A DNA stretch of 64,000 nt, taken from NCBI GenBank assembly GCA_043801855.1, contig JAZDLQ010000017.1, positions 1 through 64,000 of the forward strand, read 5' to 3'. Positions 26,773-34,925 of this stretch are shown piece by piece. The notes under the pieces were generated by a model. That model worked only from the letters and a program-made list of their open reading frames with translations. It had not been told where the DNA came from and made no database searches. Origin of the DNA: CAYTWW01 sp043801855. GTDB taxonomy: Archaea; Nanobdellota; Nanobdellia; Woesearchaeales; GW2011-AR15. How positions within the stretch are numbered: position 1 is the first letter of the stretch; every line of letters begins with the position of its first letter. A program made the translations under genes and the position numbers.

Positions 26773-26907
26773 CTACAAACATAAAATTAAATTGAATTTA
26801 AATTTATTCAATTTTTATTGGTAGATGATATCATTGGCGAATTAAACAGGTCAACCTAGAAAAAACAAGTGCGTTATTTTAATTTTATTTTTTTGCTTTT
26901 TCCTGCA

Positions 26908-27018
26908 CTATATCTCACTCTCATATACATGAATCCCAAGCTCGTCAATCTCCCATGTCTGAAGCTCTTCTATTTCTTCAGGCATGTAAAGCTTGCCGTC
27001 TTTGTCCTGATACATCAT
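26908..27018 (-). CDS. 36-aa small acidic protein
   Basis: ATG-ATG at 27018/27015 is preceded by GAGGTGAGATG, a strong ribosome-binding site. The product begins MMYQDKDGKLYMPEEIEEL and ends with TAG 26908-26910. It is acidic and looks like a compact conserved mini-protein rather than random translation. No family is recognised. Its length is below the usual annotation cut-off. Confidence 0.55.
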   Translation of the reverse strand: MMYQDKDGKLYMPEEIEELQTWEIDELGIHVYESEI

Positions 27019-27193
27019 TTTTTCATCTCACCTCGTTTTATACATATTACGCAAATCAAGTTATTAAATGTTGCCTTATACTACATTAACTAAATGGCAA
27101 TAAGTATCCTAAAAGTAATCTTTATGGCCAAAAGTTGTAATTTAAGCAAAATTTTAAAAACAAATTGGAATTTTTAAATGAAAACAAACAAAT

Positions 27194-27289
27194 GGGCTAG
27201 TGGCCTAGCCTGGATAAGGCGTCTGCCTTCTAATTGGGTAAAACCAAAAAGTGAGCAGAACACCGGGGGTTCAAATCCTCCCTAGCCCA
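27194..27289 (+). tRNA. tRNA-Arg (anticodon TCT) with a 21-nt intron
   Basis: Acceptor stem GGGCTAG (27194-27200) pairs with CTAGCCC (27282-27288), followed by discriminator A. The anticodon stem TCTGC/GCAGA encloses loop CTTCTAA, giving anticodon TCT. A 21-nt insertion sits after position 37, the canonical archaeal intron site. The T arm is GGGGG-TTCAAAT-CCTCC. No CCA is encoded. A TTTTTAAATG stretch 14-24 nt upstream may be its promoter. Confidence 0.93.
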
Positions 27290-27380
27290 TTTACTATTTT
27301 CTTACGAAATCAATTGTTATATTTGAAGATAATTTGAACACACAGTCACTTCGTTCCTGTGCGCTTCGTTTCACTCCGCG

Positions 27381-27399
27381 AATCCTCCCTAGCCCATTT
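27381..27399 (+). repeat. 19-bp duplicate of the tRNA-Arg 3' end
   Basis: AATCCTCCCTAGCCCATTT at 27381-27399 repeats 27274-27292 exactly, covering the T-stem/acceptor 3' half and three flanking T. The copies are 107 bp apart. A solitary tRNA 3' end is the usual footprint of site-specific integration or of recombination at a tRNA gene. No integrase is visible nearby. Confidence 0.7.
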
Positions 27400-27477
27400 T
27401 TCCATTATTTTTATCTAGTTTTCTTTACTTATCCGTAATTATAAAAGATTAAAAAGAAAAGAATTTATTAAATGCCC

Positions 27478-27612
27478 ATGGGTCGGAAGGGAAAATCAAT
27501 TTGCCATTGTTGCAAATGTTCCACAGCGTGTTCTGATTTTGCCGAGAATGAAAGGCTTGCTAATGAAGGCTTTTGCCTAAGCATTGTCGAGTGCGAGAAT
27601 TTCAAGAATTAA
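27478..27612 (+). CDS. 44-aa Cys-rich small protein (zinc-binding candidate)
   Basis: Starting at ATG 27478 (or 27472, two codons upstream) the frame gives MGRKGKSICHCCKCSTAC and continues to a TAA at 27610-27612. Seven Cys occur: CHCCKC plus an isolated C, then single C residues in GFCLS and VECEN. This spacing suggests a small zinc ribbon or metal-binding protein. It overlaps the 3' end of the convergent VanZ-like gene by 11 bases. No specific family is recognised. Confidence 0.5.
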   Translation: MGRKGKSICHCCKCSTACSDFAENERLANEGFCLSIVECENFKN

Positions 27613-28072
27613 CATTAAATTGAGATGGTTGCTTTTTTTCAATAGTCCTATTCCAGAGATAAGATATTCTTTTGTAAGCTAAAAAAGGCAAAACACCATA
27701 TATGACATTTCGCACAATGTCTTGCCCAAAATCTGCATTTTGAGCTCCCATAAAGTATGTCTGTGTAACTTCAACACCTACTCCAACAGCTGTTGCTGTA
27801 AGCAGAGCAAAATAATATCTGAATGACTGAGGAAGCTGTGAATTTGTAATTCTATTATATATTTTATTTATATAGTTATAAATTACAGAATATCCTAGTT
27901 GCATCGCACCAAAAGAAAAAATTCCGTGGGCTATCTCATCACGTGTTACTGATCTTAAAAAAGGTGTTTCATCTAATAAATTAGTCTCAACAGCATATCT
28001 TGCAGCAATTACTGCGCAACTAAGCGCATAAGAACCCTTATCAACTATTTTCTCAAGCGATGCTTGTCTCAT
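27602..28072 (-). CDS. VanZ-like membrane protein
   Basis: 156 aa from ATG 28072. An upstream ATG at 28132 would sit one base from the thiI start and inside its promoter, so it is less likely. VanZ-type signature residues are in order: DEIAHGIFSFGAMQ, GVEVTQTYF, then DFGQDIVRNVIYGVLP (E-x-x-Q, D-x-x-x-N-x-x-G). It has three or four hydrophobic helices. The cellular role of VanZ-like proteins in archaea is unknown. Confidence 0.7.
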   Translation of the reverse strand: MRQASLEKIVDKGSYALSCAVIAARYAVETNLLDETPFLRSVTRDEIAHGIFSFGAMQLGYSVIYNYINKIYNRITNSQLPQSFRYYFALLTATAVGVGVEVTQTYFMGAQNADFGQDIVRNVIYGVLPFLAYKRISYLWNRTIEKKQPSQFNVNS

Positions 28073-28100
28073 AAGTGTATTTTTTAAAAGAATCAATAAT

Positions 28101-28110
28101 ATATTTAAAA
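28101..28110 (+). promoter_or_regulatory. TATA box of thiI
   Basis: ATATTTAAAA is centred about 28 nt before ATG 28134, giving an essentially leaderless thiI transcript. It lies inside the longer reading of the divergent VanZ-like gene, which argues against that longer start. Confidence 0.5.
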
Positions 28111-28133
28111 AGAAACCTATATTTCTATGCATT

Positions 28134-29243
28134 ATGCACTTTGTAATTCATTACGCTGGAGAAATAGGCTCTAAGGGGCAAAACAGGAATTTTTTTTCCA
28201 AAAAGCTAAAGGATAATATAAGAAGCGCGTTTCGTCGCGAAGATTATGATTCTATTAAATCTGAAAATTCAAGAATAATTATAACTGTTAACAAAAATGC
28301 TGAAAAAATAACTGAAAAGATTCAGATGATTGCAGGGATTGGCTTTTTTGGCATTGCAGATTTTGCAAAAAATAATATTACGGATATAAAATCCGTTGTT
28401 GAAAAAAATCATCCTGGAAAATACAATATTAAGATATTTCTTTCGAATAAGCAGTCAGGAATCGTTTTCCAGGAATTAAAAGATTCTCTTTCGAACCATT
28501 ATGATATACATTCACCTGAGCTTAACATTGAGATACTTGATTCTGGTGCGTATGTTTATGATAAAAAGATTGACGGGATGGGTGGGCTTCCTGTAGGATG
28601 CACTGGAAAATTAATCTCATTATTATCTGGTGGAATCGATAGCCCTGTTGCGTCCTGGAAGATGTATCGAAGAGGATGCTCTGTGTCATTTGTGCATTTT
28701 TATAATCCGACGACAAATAAGGCTTCAGTCAAGCAGAAGATATTTGACCTTGTGCAGATTTTATCAAAGTACCAGTTCAAGACAAAATTATTTATCGTGA
28801 AATTTGATGATGTGCAAAGGCAGATTATCGCAAGTGTTCCTGCTGATGTGCGAATGATTGTTTACCGAAGATTCATGTTTAGAATAGCACAAAAAATCGC
28901 TGAATCTGAAAAAGCGCTTGGCTTTGTTACAGGGGATTCTTTGTCACAAGTTGCATCCCAGACTCTTGAAAACATAGGAGTAATATATGAAGCAGCAAAG
29001 ATTCCTGTTTTTGCGCCGTTAATCGGTGAAGATAAAGATGCAATAATTGCCCTTGCTAAAAAAATAGGGACATATTCTACTTCAATTCAGCCATACGATG
29101 ATTGCTGCTCGTTTTTTGTAGCAGAGCATCCAAAGACAAAATCAACAATTGCAGAAATATTAGCAGTTGAAAAAAAAATGGATGTAAAAGCATTAGTAAA
29201 TATGGCGCTTGTTGATGTTGAAGTAAAGACAATCGTTGGGTAA
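28134..29243 (+). CDS. thiI: tRNA 4-thiouridine synthase ThiI
   Basis: 369 aa. The N-terminal ferredoxin-like/THUMP part (residues 1-160) binds tRNA. The PP-loop LLSGGIDSPVASWKM (about residue 162) binds ATP and adenylates U8. VTGDSLSQVASQTLENI is typical of ThiI. There is no C-terminal rhodanese domain, the common archaeal form, in which sulfur is supplied by other proteins. It is followed 12 bp later by the metallo-hydrolase gene. Confidence 0.93.
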   Translation: MHFVIHYAGEIGSKGQNRNFFSKKLKDNIRSAFRREDYDSIKSENSRIIITVNKNAEKITEKIQMIAGIGFFGIADFAKNNITDIKSVVEKNHPGKYNIKIFLSNKQSGIVFQELKDSLSNHYDIHSPELNIEILDSGAYVYDKKIDGMGGLPVGCTGKLISLLSGGIDSPVASWKMYRRGCSVSFVHFYNPTTNKASVKQKIFDLVQILSKYQFKTKLFIVKFDDVQRQIIASVPADVRMIVYRRFMFRIAQKIAESEKALGFVTGDSLSQVASQTLENIGVIYEAAKIPVFAPLIGEDKDAIIALAKKIGTYSTSIQPYDDCCSFFVAEHPKTKSTIAEILAVEKKMDVKALVNMALVDVEVKTIVG

Positions 29244-29255
29244 TTCTAAGAAAAA

Positions 29256-30152
29256 ATGGAATTAGTTAAAATCACTGAAAAGGTATTTTACATTCAAGGT
29301 AGCGTAAATATTGGTGTAATTCTACTTAGCGAAAATAGCTGTTGCCTAGTTGACACTGGGCTTAATGAGGATACTGCAAGAAAGGTATACAATCTCCTTA
29401 CTGAAAAAAAGATTGCGATAAAGGCGATAATAAATACGCACCATCATGCTGACCATTGCGGCGGAAATAAACTATTGAAAGATAGGTCTGGCGCTAAGAT
29501 TTATGCGCCTGCTTTTGAAGAGGCGATAATCTCAAACACACTGCTTGAACCCATATACTTATTTTCAGGTGCGTTTCCGATTGATGAGATGCAGAAGGAT
29601 TTTTTAATGGCAAAATCAACAAAGCCAGATATTGTTTTTTCATCTGAATCAAATGATATTATGATTGATGATATTAAAATAGGAGTGTTTCCATTGCCAG
29701 GCCACTCACCCGGACAGGTCGGAATCGCATTTGACAATGTGCTTTTCTGCGCTGATTCCCTTATATCAAAAGAGATTGCAGATAAATATAAGATTCCATA
29801 TAACTGCGATATTGAGAAAACAAAAGAGAGCCTGCGAAAACTTATTGCATCTGATTTTAAATTCTATATTCCTTCGCATGGAGCGCTAGTTTTTGATATA
29901 AAAGAGCTTGCAATATTTAACATTGAATTAATTGAGGACGTTGAAAAAAGAATTCTGAAGCTTTTAATAACTGAAAAAACAACAGAAGATGTGCTCTCAA
30001 CATTATGCAATAGCTTAGGAGTAACGCTTGCAAAAGCACCATCATATTATCTTATGAATAGTGCTGTAATGGCTTACCTTGGCTATCTGCACAACAGCAA
30101 AAAAATCATGTATTTCATCAGAGATAATTCACTTTACTGGAAAATCGCATGA
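29256..30152 (+). CDS. Metallo-beta-lactamase-fold hydrolase
   Basis: 298 aa. The metal motif NTHHHADHCGG (residues about 60-70), GHSPGQVG and a late PSHG histidine define the MBL fold with a dinuclear metal site. The C-terminal helical domain (about residues 215-298) is like those of glyoxalase-II-type or related hydrolases. The substrate cannot be told from the sequence. It is probably co-transcribed with thiI. Confidence 0.88.
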   Translation: MELVKITEKVFYIQGSVNIGVILLSENSCCLVDTGLNEDTARKVYNLLTEKKIAIKAIINTHHHADHCGGNKLLKDRSGAKIYAPAFEEAIISNTLLEPIYLFSGAFPIDEMQKDFLMAKSTKPDIVFSSESNDIMIDDIKIGVFPLPGHSPGQVGIAFDNVLFCADSLISKEIADKYKIPYNCDIEKTKESLRKLIASDFKFYIPSHGALVFDIKELAIFNIELIEDVEKRILKLLITEKTTEDVLSTLCNSLGVTLAKAPSYYLMNSAVMAYLGYLHNSKKIMYFIRDNSLYWKIA

Positions 30153-30250
30153 GATCTTTTTTGCCTTATTGCATTACTTAAAATAAGCCATGAACTTTCA
30201 GCAAGAGCTATTACAGCAATCTCAATTCCTATGCTTAATATGTTTATCAT
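30134..30250 (-). CDS. Possible 38-aa membrane peptide
   Basis: From ATG 30250 the frame gives MINILSIGIEIAVIALAESS and continues to TAA at 30134-30136, one hydrophobic helix then a basic tail. The reverse reading of GTTTATAAG (30272-30280) would act as a TATA box 25 nt upstream. It overlaps the MBL gene end by 19 bases. Evidence is weak. Confidence 0.3.
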   Translation of the reverse strand: MINILSIGIEIAVIALAESSWLILSNAIRQKRSHAIFQ

Positions 30251-30271
30251 AACCTATAATACGCAAGCCTG

Positions 30272-30323
30272 GTTTATAAGGCTGGCGCGGGAATGTCCAG
30301 TGACTAGTGGCCGTGCACTGGAC
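30272..30323 (+). repeat. Dispersed element, copy 2, followed by an 8-bp hairpin
   Basis: The motif GTTTATAAG-N6-GCGGGAATGTC-Y-AGTG seen at 5375 recurs at 30272-30302 with the same spacing. Here GTCCAGTG (30295-30302) also forms an 8-bp perfect stem with CACTGGAC (30316-30323) around a 13-nt loop. It lies 60 bp upstream of the broken LAGLIDADG gene and could be the promoter plus leader hairpin of a small RNA. Confidence 0.5.
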
Positions 30324-30382
30324 AAGTCCACGTTAGGTATTTAAAGCATTAACAAGATATATTTTTCAGACAGCAAGGTAAA

Positions 30383-30747
30383 ATGTTAATGGAAGATTCA
30401 CTTTCAATGTTTAAAAATGATGACGTGGCACGAATAGTTGCATTAATTAATAGTGATGGACATTTACAAACAGGAAGAAGAAATCTTATCTCATTTTATT
30501 CAAAAGAATCAGATGAAATAGATTCAGCAAAAAATCTTGTTGAAAAGATATTTAAAATTAATGGAAAGATTTACAAAGACACTCGCGGTAACAGATATAA
30601 GCTTTTTTTTTATTCTAAAGCTGTGCAGATATGCTTATTGAATTGGGTGTTTCGCCTGGCAATAAGACCAATACTTCTTTTTTAGTACTTGACTGGATTT
30701 ATAATGGAAATTCCAATAGGGAACTTTGCAAAAATCATGTTTTATAG
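30383..30747 (+). pseudogene. LAGLIDADG-type homing endonuclease, frameshifted
   Basis: The first frame (from ATG 30383, preceded by AAGGTAAA) reads ARIVALINSDGHLQ, a LAGLIDADG-like helix ending in the catalytic Asp, then ISFYSKESDEI and YKLFFYSKAV. Near 30627 the homology moves to the next frame: DMLIELGVSPGNKT, FLVLDWIYNGN, ending in TAG 30745-30747. One missing base explains the break. The intact protein would be about 120 aa, so it is also short for a two-motif enzyme. The hairpin array starts at the next base. Confidence 0.65.
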
Positions 30748-30980
30748 CGTGCGCATAGATAATCGAAATTATTAATGCGCACGATATATTGGAGCGCAAA
30801 TAAAAATTTCTACGAATATTACGTGCGCTCCCTATACATGAAGAGCAAAAGCTCTCTCGACGTGAAAAATGTGCTGCAAAGTTATCTATACTCAAAGCGC
30901 AAAAATTGCGCTTTTCCTAATAGCAAAGGAATATATCCATTTGCTATATTAGGAGTTTGCAAAGTTTTTTGCAAACTTCT
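30748..30980. repeat. Array of six strong hairpins
   Basis: Six inverted repeats follow each other. H1 30748-30783 (9 bp plus 5 bp, loop CGAA). H2 30791-30831 (8 bp plus 4 bp). H3 30842-30855 (5 bp, loop AAAA). H4 30894-30914 (9 bp, loop AAA). H5 30916-30953 (12 bp with a 2-nt bulge, plus GGA/TCC). H6 30951-30980 (10 to 13 bp, loop GTTT). CTATAC recurs at the junctions after H2, before H4 and after H6. There is no convincing coding potential. It could be a structured RNA, a set of mobile palindromes or the end of the endonuclease-carrying element. Confidence 0.75.
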
Positions 30981-31067
30981 CTATACTCTTTAGCATTGTT
31001 TTCATATAGTTCATACCTTCTTGAATATTTATATTATTGTTTTTTTACTTATTTTCTTTTTTGTCTT

Positions 31068-31094
31068 ACAATTGTCATACAATTATAATACAAT
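31068..31094. promoter_or_regulatory. Three ACAAT repeats at 11-bp spacing, candidate RHH operator
   Basis: ACAAT occurs at 31068, 31079 and 31090, exactly one helical turn apart, with a further copy at 31140 and degenerate ACAAA copies at 31097 and 31132. They lie upstream of two ribbon-helix-helix genes, the classic place for autoregulation by cooperative RHH binding. The rest of 30981-31186 shows only AT-rich sequence. Confidence 0.45.
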
Positions 31095-31186
31095 ATACAA
31101 AAACGTAATATTTATATACTACACAGATAATACAAAAATACAATTATTATACTAAAATGATTATCAGTATACTATTTTAGTCAAAA

Positions 31187-31345
31187 ATGGGTCCAAAAGC
31201 AGTAGTTGTAAACATAAGGCTTCCTGATAACATAATCTCCTGGTTGGATTCACTAGTTGAATCAGAGCTTTATAATTCAAGATCTGAAGCAATCAGAGCG
31301 TTCTCACGGGATTATGTTCTTAAAAACAGGGGTGGTGACAGATAG
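31187..31345 (+). CDS. Ribbon-helix-helix regulator (52 aa)
   Basis: MGPKAVVVNIRLPDNIISWLDSL: the strand VVVNIRL and the helix pair with SRSEAIRAFSRDYVL are the RHH (CopG/MetJ-type) DNA-binding fold, complete in 52 residues. It stands at the head of the surface-protein/ATPase operon and probably regulates it through the ACAAT repeats. Its stop overlaps the proposed start of the second RHH gene in the pattern ATAG. Confidence 0.75.
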   Translation: MGPKAVVVNIRLPDNIISWLDSLVESELYNSRSEAIRAFSRDYVLKNRGGDR

Positions 31346-31605
31346 CTGACCAGATAATATCACTAAGAATGCCAAAATCCCTTGTTGAAGAATTAAATAG
31401 TGTTGCAGATAAAAACCATTTTCTTGATATTAGTGAAGAAATCAGGTTTCTTCTTCGTGAAAAATATTTAAGCTATCATGATCCTTATGCATCAGAACTT
31501 GAAAAAATAAGAAATAATTTATCAAAAGTGACTGTTCCGGAAAAAGTTGATGCATTGAAAAAAGACCTGCAAAAGCTATTGGAGGGGCTAAATGACATCA
31601 GGTAG
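31342..31605 (+). CDS. Second ribbon-helix-helix regulator, apparent ATA start
   Basis: From ATG 31369 the protein would start MPKSLVEELN and lose the beta-strand that RHH dimers need. Nine codons upstream in frame, ATA-GCT-GAC-CAG gives (M)ADQIISLRMPKSLVEEL, a complete RHH N-terminus (87 aa). The ATA is preceded by GGTGGTGA and overlaps the upstream TAG as ATAG, the same geometry as an ATGA coupling. There is no ATG, GTG or TTG in between. The C-terminal half is a coiled-coil helix. Either AUA is used for initiation, or an ATG has mutated or been misread. Confidence 0.65.
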   Translation: MADQIISLRMPKSLVEELNSVADKNHFLDISEEIRFLLREKYLSYHDPYASELEKIRNNLSKVTVPEKVDALKKDLQKLLEGLNDIR

Positions 31606-34600
31606 GCTACTATCAAGAATTGTACTTTTAGCACTTTGTATAGCTGCGCTTTTAAATGCAAGCTCTCAGGTTGCGATAATTGATAATAGCACAATCTCAA
31701 TAGATGGTTTTGCATTTAGAAATATTGAAAATCAGGATTATAATGTAGCAAGCGCCGGTTCAATGGCTACGTTCTATGATATGTCTTACTATAATGGCTC
31801 AGGATTTTACCTTGGCGATATTGGAATGGGAACAGATGTTATTTATACCTCTGGATTGAATGCAACCCTTGTTGAAATTTCACTCGTTAAAAAAGAGCCT
31901 GGAAATGTTGATGCGCTACTTGCTTGTGATTATTTTGTTGAAGGATCTTTTGTATGCCAGAATTGGAGTATAGCTGACTTTGACTACGCAGAAAATGAAA
32001 CACATGTTGTTTTTATAGCAGATTCATTTACTGCGATCGCCGGGCATATTGCTAAGGAGAATAATTTAAAAGAAACATTGCTTGACGTATGGCCGCAAAC
32101 AATTATCGGAAAGCCATATGGTGGAAAGGCCGCATATCCTGGAAATGTGTCTTATATTTATTCGAACTTTACAGATGGAGCATCAGGAGATATATTATCC
32201 GATGGATTTTGCACAGCAACAGAAACAGTATCTAATTATACAATGATCTACGATTCAGCAAAAAAATTATTCACTTACGCAGTACTATATGATAATCCTG
32301 GAAACTATTCTTTTGGAATTTATTGTTGCAGTGAGGGATATTACTGTTCTAACAAATCAGTAGTCCTTGAAATAAGCCCTCTTATCTCAGCAAACGATAC
32401 ACATCTAGACAATGATGGTGACGGGTATTCTTATATCTATGACTGTAATGACAACAACCCGAATATAAATCCCGGAAAAGTTGAAATATTATATAATGGA
32501 GTTGATGATGACTGCAGCAGTGCAACACTTGATTATTTCTTTTTTGATATCAGCACAAATAAGCTGACATATGGATTGGGCGAATCAGTTCAGGTAACAA
32601 TTAGGTCATACAATAATTCCGATGCATATATAACCATTAATTCGCCGTCAAATATTTCTTATGTGTATATATATGCTAATGATACTTATCCTAAAACTCT
32701 TATTTTTTCACACACAAACAATTCAGGCAATTATTCAATAGAAGGAATTTCTTATTATAATAATTATACCATTTCAAAAGAGATTTCATTTGGCGTTGAA
32801 AATAATCTTGTAGCCATTGCATCCGCAAACCAGACAGAAGCTTTTAAAAATAATAAGATTGGCTTTTTTGCATCAGCCTCAGGTGGAACCGCACCTTACA
32901 CATACTCATGGAATTTTGACGACGGAACAGTTGTGTCTGAAAAAGATTTAGTGCATGCATTTAATTCTTCAAAAACTTATAATGTTCTGCTAAGAGTAAA
33001 AGACTACTTCGGAAACCAAAGAACGCAGACACTAACAATTTCTGTAATTGATGAGTATAAGCTTTTAGTGAAAGTAGTTGACAATAATACTAATGCTGCA
33101 ATTAAAAACATTAAAGTGAAGCTTGATAGTGATGCTAAATACACTAATTCAAGCGGGAGCGTTGAATTTAGGGTTGCATTAAAAACATATGATATAAAGC
33201 TATCTCATGCAAATTACAGCACATACTCGGCTGAAATAAAAATAAATGGAACACATGATAAAGAGTATAGGCTTATAAGAGAAATAACTGGCCTTCCTCC
33301 TCAGATATTTGTCCAGTTGCCTTCTGATAATTCAGAGTATAAAAATAGAGATGTTGAATTTTCTTTCTATGTGATTGATGATACAGATTTAAACTGCACT
33401 CTTTACACTTCTTTTGGAGATTCATGGTGGACAGCTGAAAAAACATTTAGTAATTTAGTTTCTAATAAAGAGGCAAAGCACACTCTTTCTGGGCTAAAAA
33501 ATGGAGAATATTACTGGAAAATTGAATGTATTGATAAAGAAAAAAAGAGTGCAGAAACATCTGAATATAGTTTTACTATAAAAACAGAAGAAAAAAATTC
33601 TATCGATACAGAGGTGGCTGATATAAACGAAACTTCATCAGCTGTGCAAAGTGTCTATGACCTGCTTCCAGATCTTGATTCTTACACACCTGATCAAAAA
33701 AGAGTGCTTGAATTACTGGATATTTACAATGTACTTGAAGAATCAAAAGTTGAGTTAGACAGGGCAAATAGAGATATGTTTAATCTGCGTTATAGGAAAG
33801 ATTTAATTGATCCAATTGGTGAATCTGAAAAAATAATTCAGCAAATAGCGGCAGTAAAGGATAAGACGCCAAGGTCAGTTACTGTTGAAGATAAGGTTGA
33901 ATTTATTAAATATGTTGATGATAAAGAGGCAGAAGAGTTAATAAATAAATATATTGATTTAAAAAATACACAACTTTCATCAGGAGATAGAAAAAAAATA
34001 GTTGATCAAAACAAGCTGCTCCAAAAAAAGATAACTGTATCCACAGAAAGCTATAATGTGAGAATAGAGTATCTTTCAGGTCGAATTAAAGAACTAACAC
34101 TTATTAGCAAAAAATCTGATTACAACAGTGTTACTAATGGGAAATTTGTAGAATTTATTCCTGATGAAATAATAGGCTCTGCAGAATTATCTGTAATTAC
34201 AGCATCTCCTGCCATTTTACAGGATGGCAGAATTTTTGAAATACCACAGGATGAAGCGCACACCTTATCTTATTCTATAAATAAAAAGATTTTACTTAGT
34301 GAAATACCAAAAATGAAATCATTACTTATAACGCTCGACGAGCAAAGTGAAATTAAAGAAGGAGGAACAATAACAGGGTTTGCGTTGTTTAATACGCAAG
34401 GCTCAAATAATAAAATTGTATTTTACATCGAAATACTGGTTATTGTAATCCTTGCAGGCATCTATATTTCATATCAATTTAGATATGGCGGAGCCGAAAC
34501 TGTGAATGGCGTTCCTGAAACAGCCAAAAGCAAAGAGCCGGTTTCAAGCTATAATTTTTATGGCCAAGGCTTTAAAGCAATTGATAGCGCATCTTCTCTT

Positions 34601-34924
34601 CTTGAGAATGGAAATATTTCGGAATCTTCAATTAAATTTTCAGAAGCAAAATATCTTTTCAACAAAATGTCTGATTACCACAAGTCACTACTCTATCCAA
34701 AAATAATCCACTGTGCAAATAAAATCAATATCAAATACATGCATAGCTTAATTGATGACTGCTATATTAGGATGGCAGAAGGCAATATTGACGGCGCATT
34801 AATATTATATCAGGAGATTTCAGAGGAATATGCTCTCCTTGATGAAAACTCTATAGAAAAAATTTATCCAAAAATATGCGAGTTAATTGTGGCTCTTGAG
34901 ATAAAAAAATTGAATTGTAATTAA
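31592..34924 (+). CDS. Large surface protein with MopE, PKD and cytoplasmic helical domains
   Basis: 1110 aa. Signal peptide at residues about 8-25. The DNDGDG...DCNDNN...VDDDCSS Ca-binding MopE-like motif lies at about 271-308. A PKD domain (YSWNFDDGTVV) spans about 410-490. Next is a carboxypeptidase-regulatory-like beta domain (about 490-560), then an Ig-like domain and a coiled-coil stretch (about 690-850). One membrane helix lies at about 945-965, and a helical cytoplasmic tail of about 140 residues follows. Many N-x-S/T sites suit N-glycosylation. The start overlaps the RHH gene, behind GGAGGGG. Likely an outward-facing adhesin or sensor that signals inside through its tail. Confidence 0.8.
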   Translation: MTSGRLLSRIVLLALCIAALLNASSQVAIIDNSTISIDGFAFRNIENQDYNVASAGSMATFYDMSYYNGSGFYLGDIGMGTDVIYTSGLNATLVEISLVKKEPGNVDALLACDYFVEGSFVCQNWSIADFDYAENETHVVFIADSFTAIAGHIAKENNLKETLLDVWPQTIIGKPYGGKAAYPGNVSYIYSNFTDGASGDILSDGFCTATETVSNYTMIYDSAKKLFTYAVLYDNPGNYSFGIYCCSEGYYCSNKSVVLEISPLISANDTHLDNDGDGYSYIYDCNDNNPNINPGKVEILYNGVDDDCSSATLDYFFFDISTNKLTYGLGESVQVTIRSYNNSDAYITINSPSNISYVYIYANDTYPKTLIFSHTNNSGNYSIEGISYYNNYTISKEISFGVENNLVAIASANQTEAFKNNKIGFFASASGGTAPYTYSWNFDDGTVVSEKDLVHAFNSSKTYNVLLRVKDYFGNQRTQTLTISVIDEYKLLVKVVDNNTNAAIKNIKVKLDSDAKYTNSSGSVEFRVALKTYDIKLSHANYSTYSAEIKINGTHDKEYRLIREITGLPPQIFVQLPSDNSEYKNRDVEFSFYVIDDTDLNCTLYTSFGDSWWTAEKTFSNLVSNKEAKHTLSGLKNGEYYWKIECIDKEKKSAETSEYSFTIKTEEKNSIDTEVADINETSSAVQSVYDLLPDLDSYTPDQKRVLELLDIYNVLEESKVELDRANRDMFNLRYRKDLIDPIGESEKIIQQIAAVKDKTPRSVTVEDKVEFIKYVDDKEAEELINKYIDLKNTQLSSGDRKKIVDQNKLLQKKITVSTESYNVRIEYLSGRIKELTLISKKSDYNSVTNGKFVEFIPDEIIGSAELSVITASPAILQDGRIFEIPQDEAHTLSYSINKKILLSEIPKMKSLLITLDEQSEIKEGGTITGFALFNTQGSNNKIVFYIEILVIVILAGIYISYQFRYGGAETVNGVPETAKSKEPVSSYNFYGQGFKAIDSASSLLENGNISESSIKFSEAKYLFNKMSDYHKSLLYPKIIHCANKINIKYMHSLIDDCYIRMAEGNIDGALILYQEISEEYALLDENSIEKIYPKICELIVALEIKKLNCN

Positions 34925-34925
34925 G

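Noticed and set aside
26869..27093. Plus-strand 74-aa open frame
   Set aside because: The opposite strand has a short frame with a strong ribosome-binding site and a more protein-like composition.
30775..30993. 72-aa open frame across the hairpin array
   Set aside because: It runs through several inverted repeats, has no ribosome-binding site and shows no family resemblance, so the hairpins explain the sequence better.
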